From NCBI RefSeq assembly GCF_035989265.1, contig NZ_JAYKZX010000003.1, forward strand, positions 1,798,001 to 1,862,000: 64,000 nt of DNA, in the 5' to 3' direction. Made by a program: the position numbers and the translations under genes. The notes below the pieces were generated by a model. That model was given only the letters and a program-made list of their open reading frames with translations, had not been told where the DNA came from and searched no databases. This document shows positions 63,463 to 64,000 of the stretch, one piece after another. The DNA is from Sphingobium sp. HWE2-09 (GTDB lineage: Bacteria; Pseudomonadota; Alphaproteobacteria; Sphingomonadales; Sphingomonadaceae). Position 1 is the first letter of the stretch. Each line of letters starts with the position of its first letter.

Positions 63463-64000
63463 TCAGGCCAGGTCGAAATGCGCTGTCACCGCTTCCATCC
63501 GCTCGGCGGCATCGGGCCAGTCCGCACGTCGGCGCATGAAGGGATTGAGGAACAGCAGCGGCAGTTTGAGGAACAATAATTCGCTATGGATGAAGCCGTC
63601 CACGGCCTTTTCCCAGCGCGTGTGTTCACGCCGGTGATGGCTGCGCAACCAGTCGTCATAGGGCGCCCAGTGGCTCGGTTCATCGCGGTGAACGATCGCG
63701 AAAATCTTCATCAGCACCTTGTCGTCGCGCACCAGCGGATGGGCGAGCAATGTCTCCACCTGCTTGAAGCCGCGTTTTTCCGTCAGGGAAATGATGCGAC
63801 ACAATTTTTCGAACTGGTCGTCATTGTCGATCACGCCCTGGGTGTCGAGCTGATCGATACCGCGATGGAACATGATCTCCACGAAGCGATCAATATGGCC
63901 GCAGGCGCGATCGACATGCAGCGGCATCGTGCCGCGCAGTTCGAACCAGCGCCGGAACATGAGATAATGTTTGCGTTCGTCGGCGCGATGCCGCTCCACC
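63463..64000 (-). CDS. Ferritin-like domain-containing protein (5' end outside window)
   Basis: The coding strand runs off the right edge; the last 178 residues are visible. They are all helical with diiron-type ExxH pairs: ADERKHYLMFRRWF near the visible start and HRDEPSHWAPYDDWL and VDGFIHSELLFLKLP further on. Such proteins are annotated as ferritin-like in sphingomonads, and the two ExxH sites suggest a diiron oxidase or a fatty-acyl-modifying enzyme acting on a lipid made in the same operon. The stop is 4 bases before GtrA. The function is inferred and open. Confidence 0.7.
   Translation of the reverse strand, partial: VERHRADERKHYLMFRRWFELRGTMPLHVDRACGHIDRFVEIMFHRGIDQLDTQGVIDNDDQFEKLCRIISLTEKRGFKQVETLLAHPLVRDDKVLMKIFAIVHRDEPSHWAPYDDWLRSHHRREHTRWEKAVDGFIHSELLFLKLPLLFLNPFMRRRADWPDAAERMEAVTAHFDLA

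Overview
The window is a GC-rich chromosomal segment from an alphaproteobacterium, most likely a member of the Sphingomonadaceae close to Sphingobium. That placement is an inference from the gene set (Tad/Cpa pilus order, a NepR-like protein, an HprK-related kinase A cassette, a phoR-pstSCAB-phoU-phoB order), frequent GTG/TTG starts, and intergenic palindromic repeats of the kind common in sphingomonads. No phage, insertion sequence, CRISPR array or rRNA was seen. One tRNA, tRNA-Arg(TCT), is present.

Layout. 1-3.4 kb: the end of a polysaccharide flippase gene, a frameshifted DauA-like FAD oxidoreductase and an alpha/beta hydrolase. 3.4-10.5 kb: a Tad pilus assembly operon (cpaA, cpaB, cpaC, cpaD, cpaE, tadB, tadC) that lacks the CpaF ATPase and the pilin gene and closes with a strong terminator. 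10.5-18.5 kb: DUF2147 protein, gpmA, sppA, lptFG, DUF2141 protein, a lipid/diacylglycerol kinase and a DUF2239 gene with an AT-rich palindromic operator. 18.5-26.2 kb: xth, an A-type Fe-S carrier, then a glnE-bcp-DUF455-M23 peptidase operon, an orphan NepR-like anti-sigma factor and ypfJ. 26.3-32.7 kb: a frameshifted patatin-like phospholipase, a 3-hydroxybutyrate dehydrogenase, a run of three very small genes, an M20 amidohydrolase and a divergent bdcA/bdcR pair. 32.7-36.7 kb: an HprK-related kinase A / PqqD-like / nucleotidyltransferase cassette next to a glycosyltransferase and a Tat-exported small protein. 36.8-44.1 kb: the phosphate regulon phoR-pstSCAB-phoU-phoB with a Pho box before pstS and a bidirectional terminator after phoB. 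44.1-47.3 kb: def, recR, fmt, truA. 47.3-56.7 kb: a PAS-GGDEF protein, a queuosine precursor transporter, tRNA-Arg, an Fsa-type transaldolase, a frameshifted priA, a DUF1289 protein, a HExxH peptidase with repeats, ada and a trypsin-like protease. 56.8-61.8 kb: the F1 part of ATP synthase (atpHAGDC) with two palindromic repeat elements lodged between its genes. 61.9-64 kb: glycosyltransferase, GtrA-like protein and the end of a ferritin-like gene.

Points of most interest: the HprK-related kinase A cassette with its Tat-exported neighbour, whose function is not established; the Tad cluster without its motor ATPase; a NepR-like gene that appears leaderless behind an EcfG-type promoter; the small-gene operon ending in a ParS/MbcA-like protein without a toxin; and three genes, including priA, each broken by the apparent loss of one C in a C run, a pattern that points to sequence error rather than true decay.
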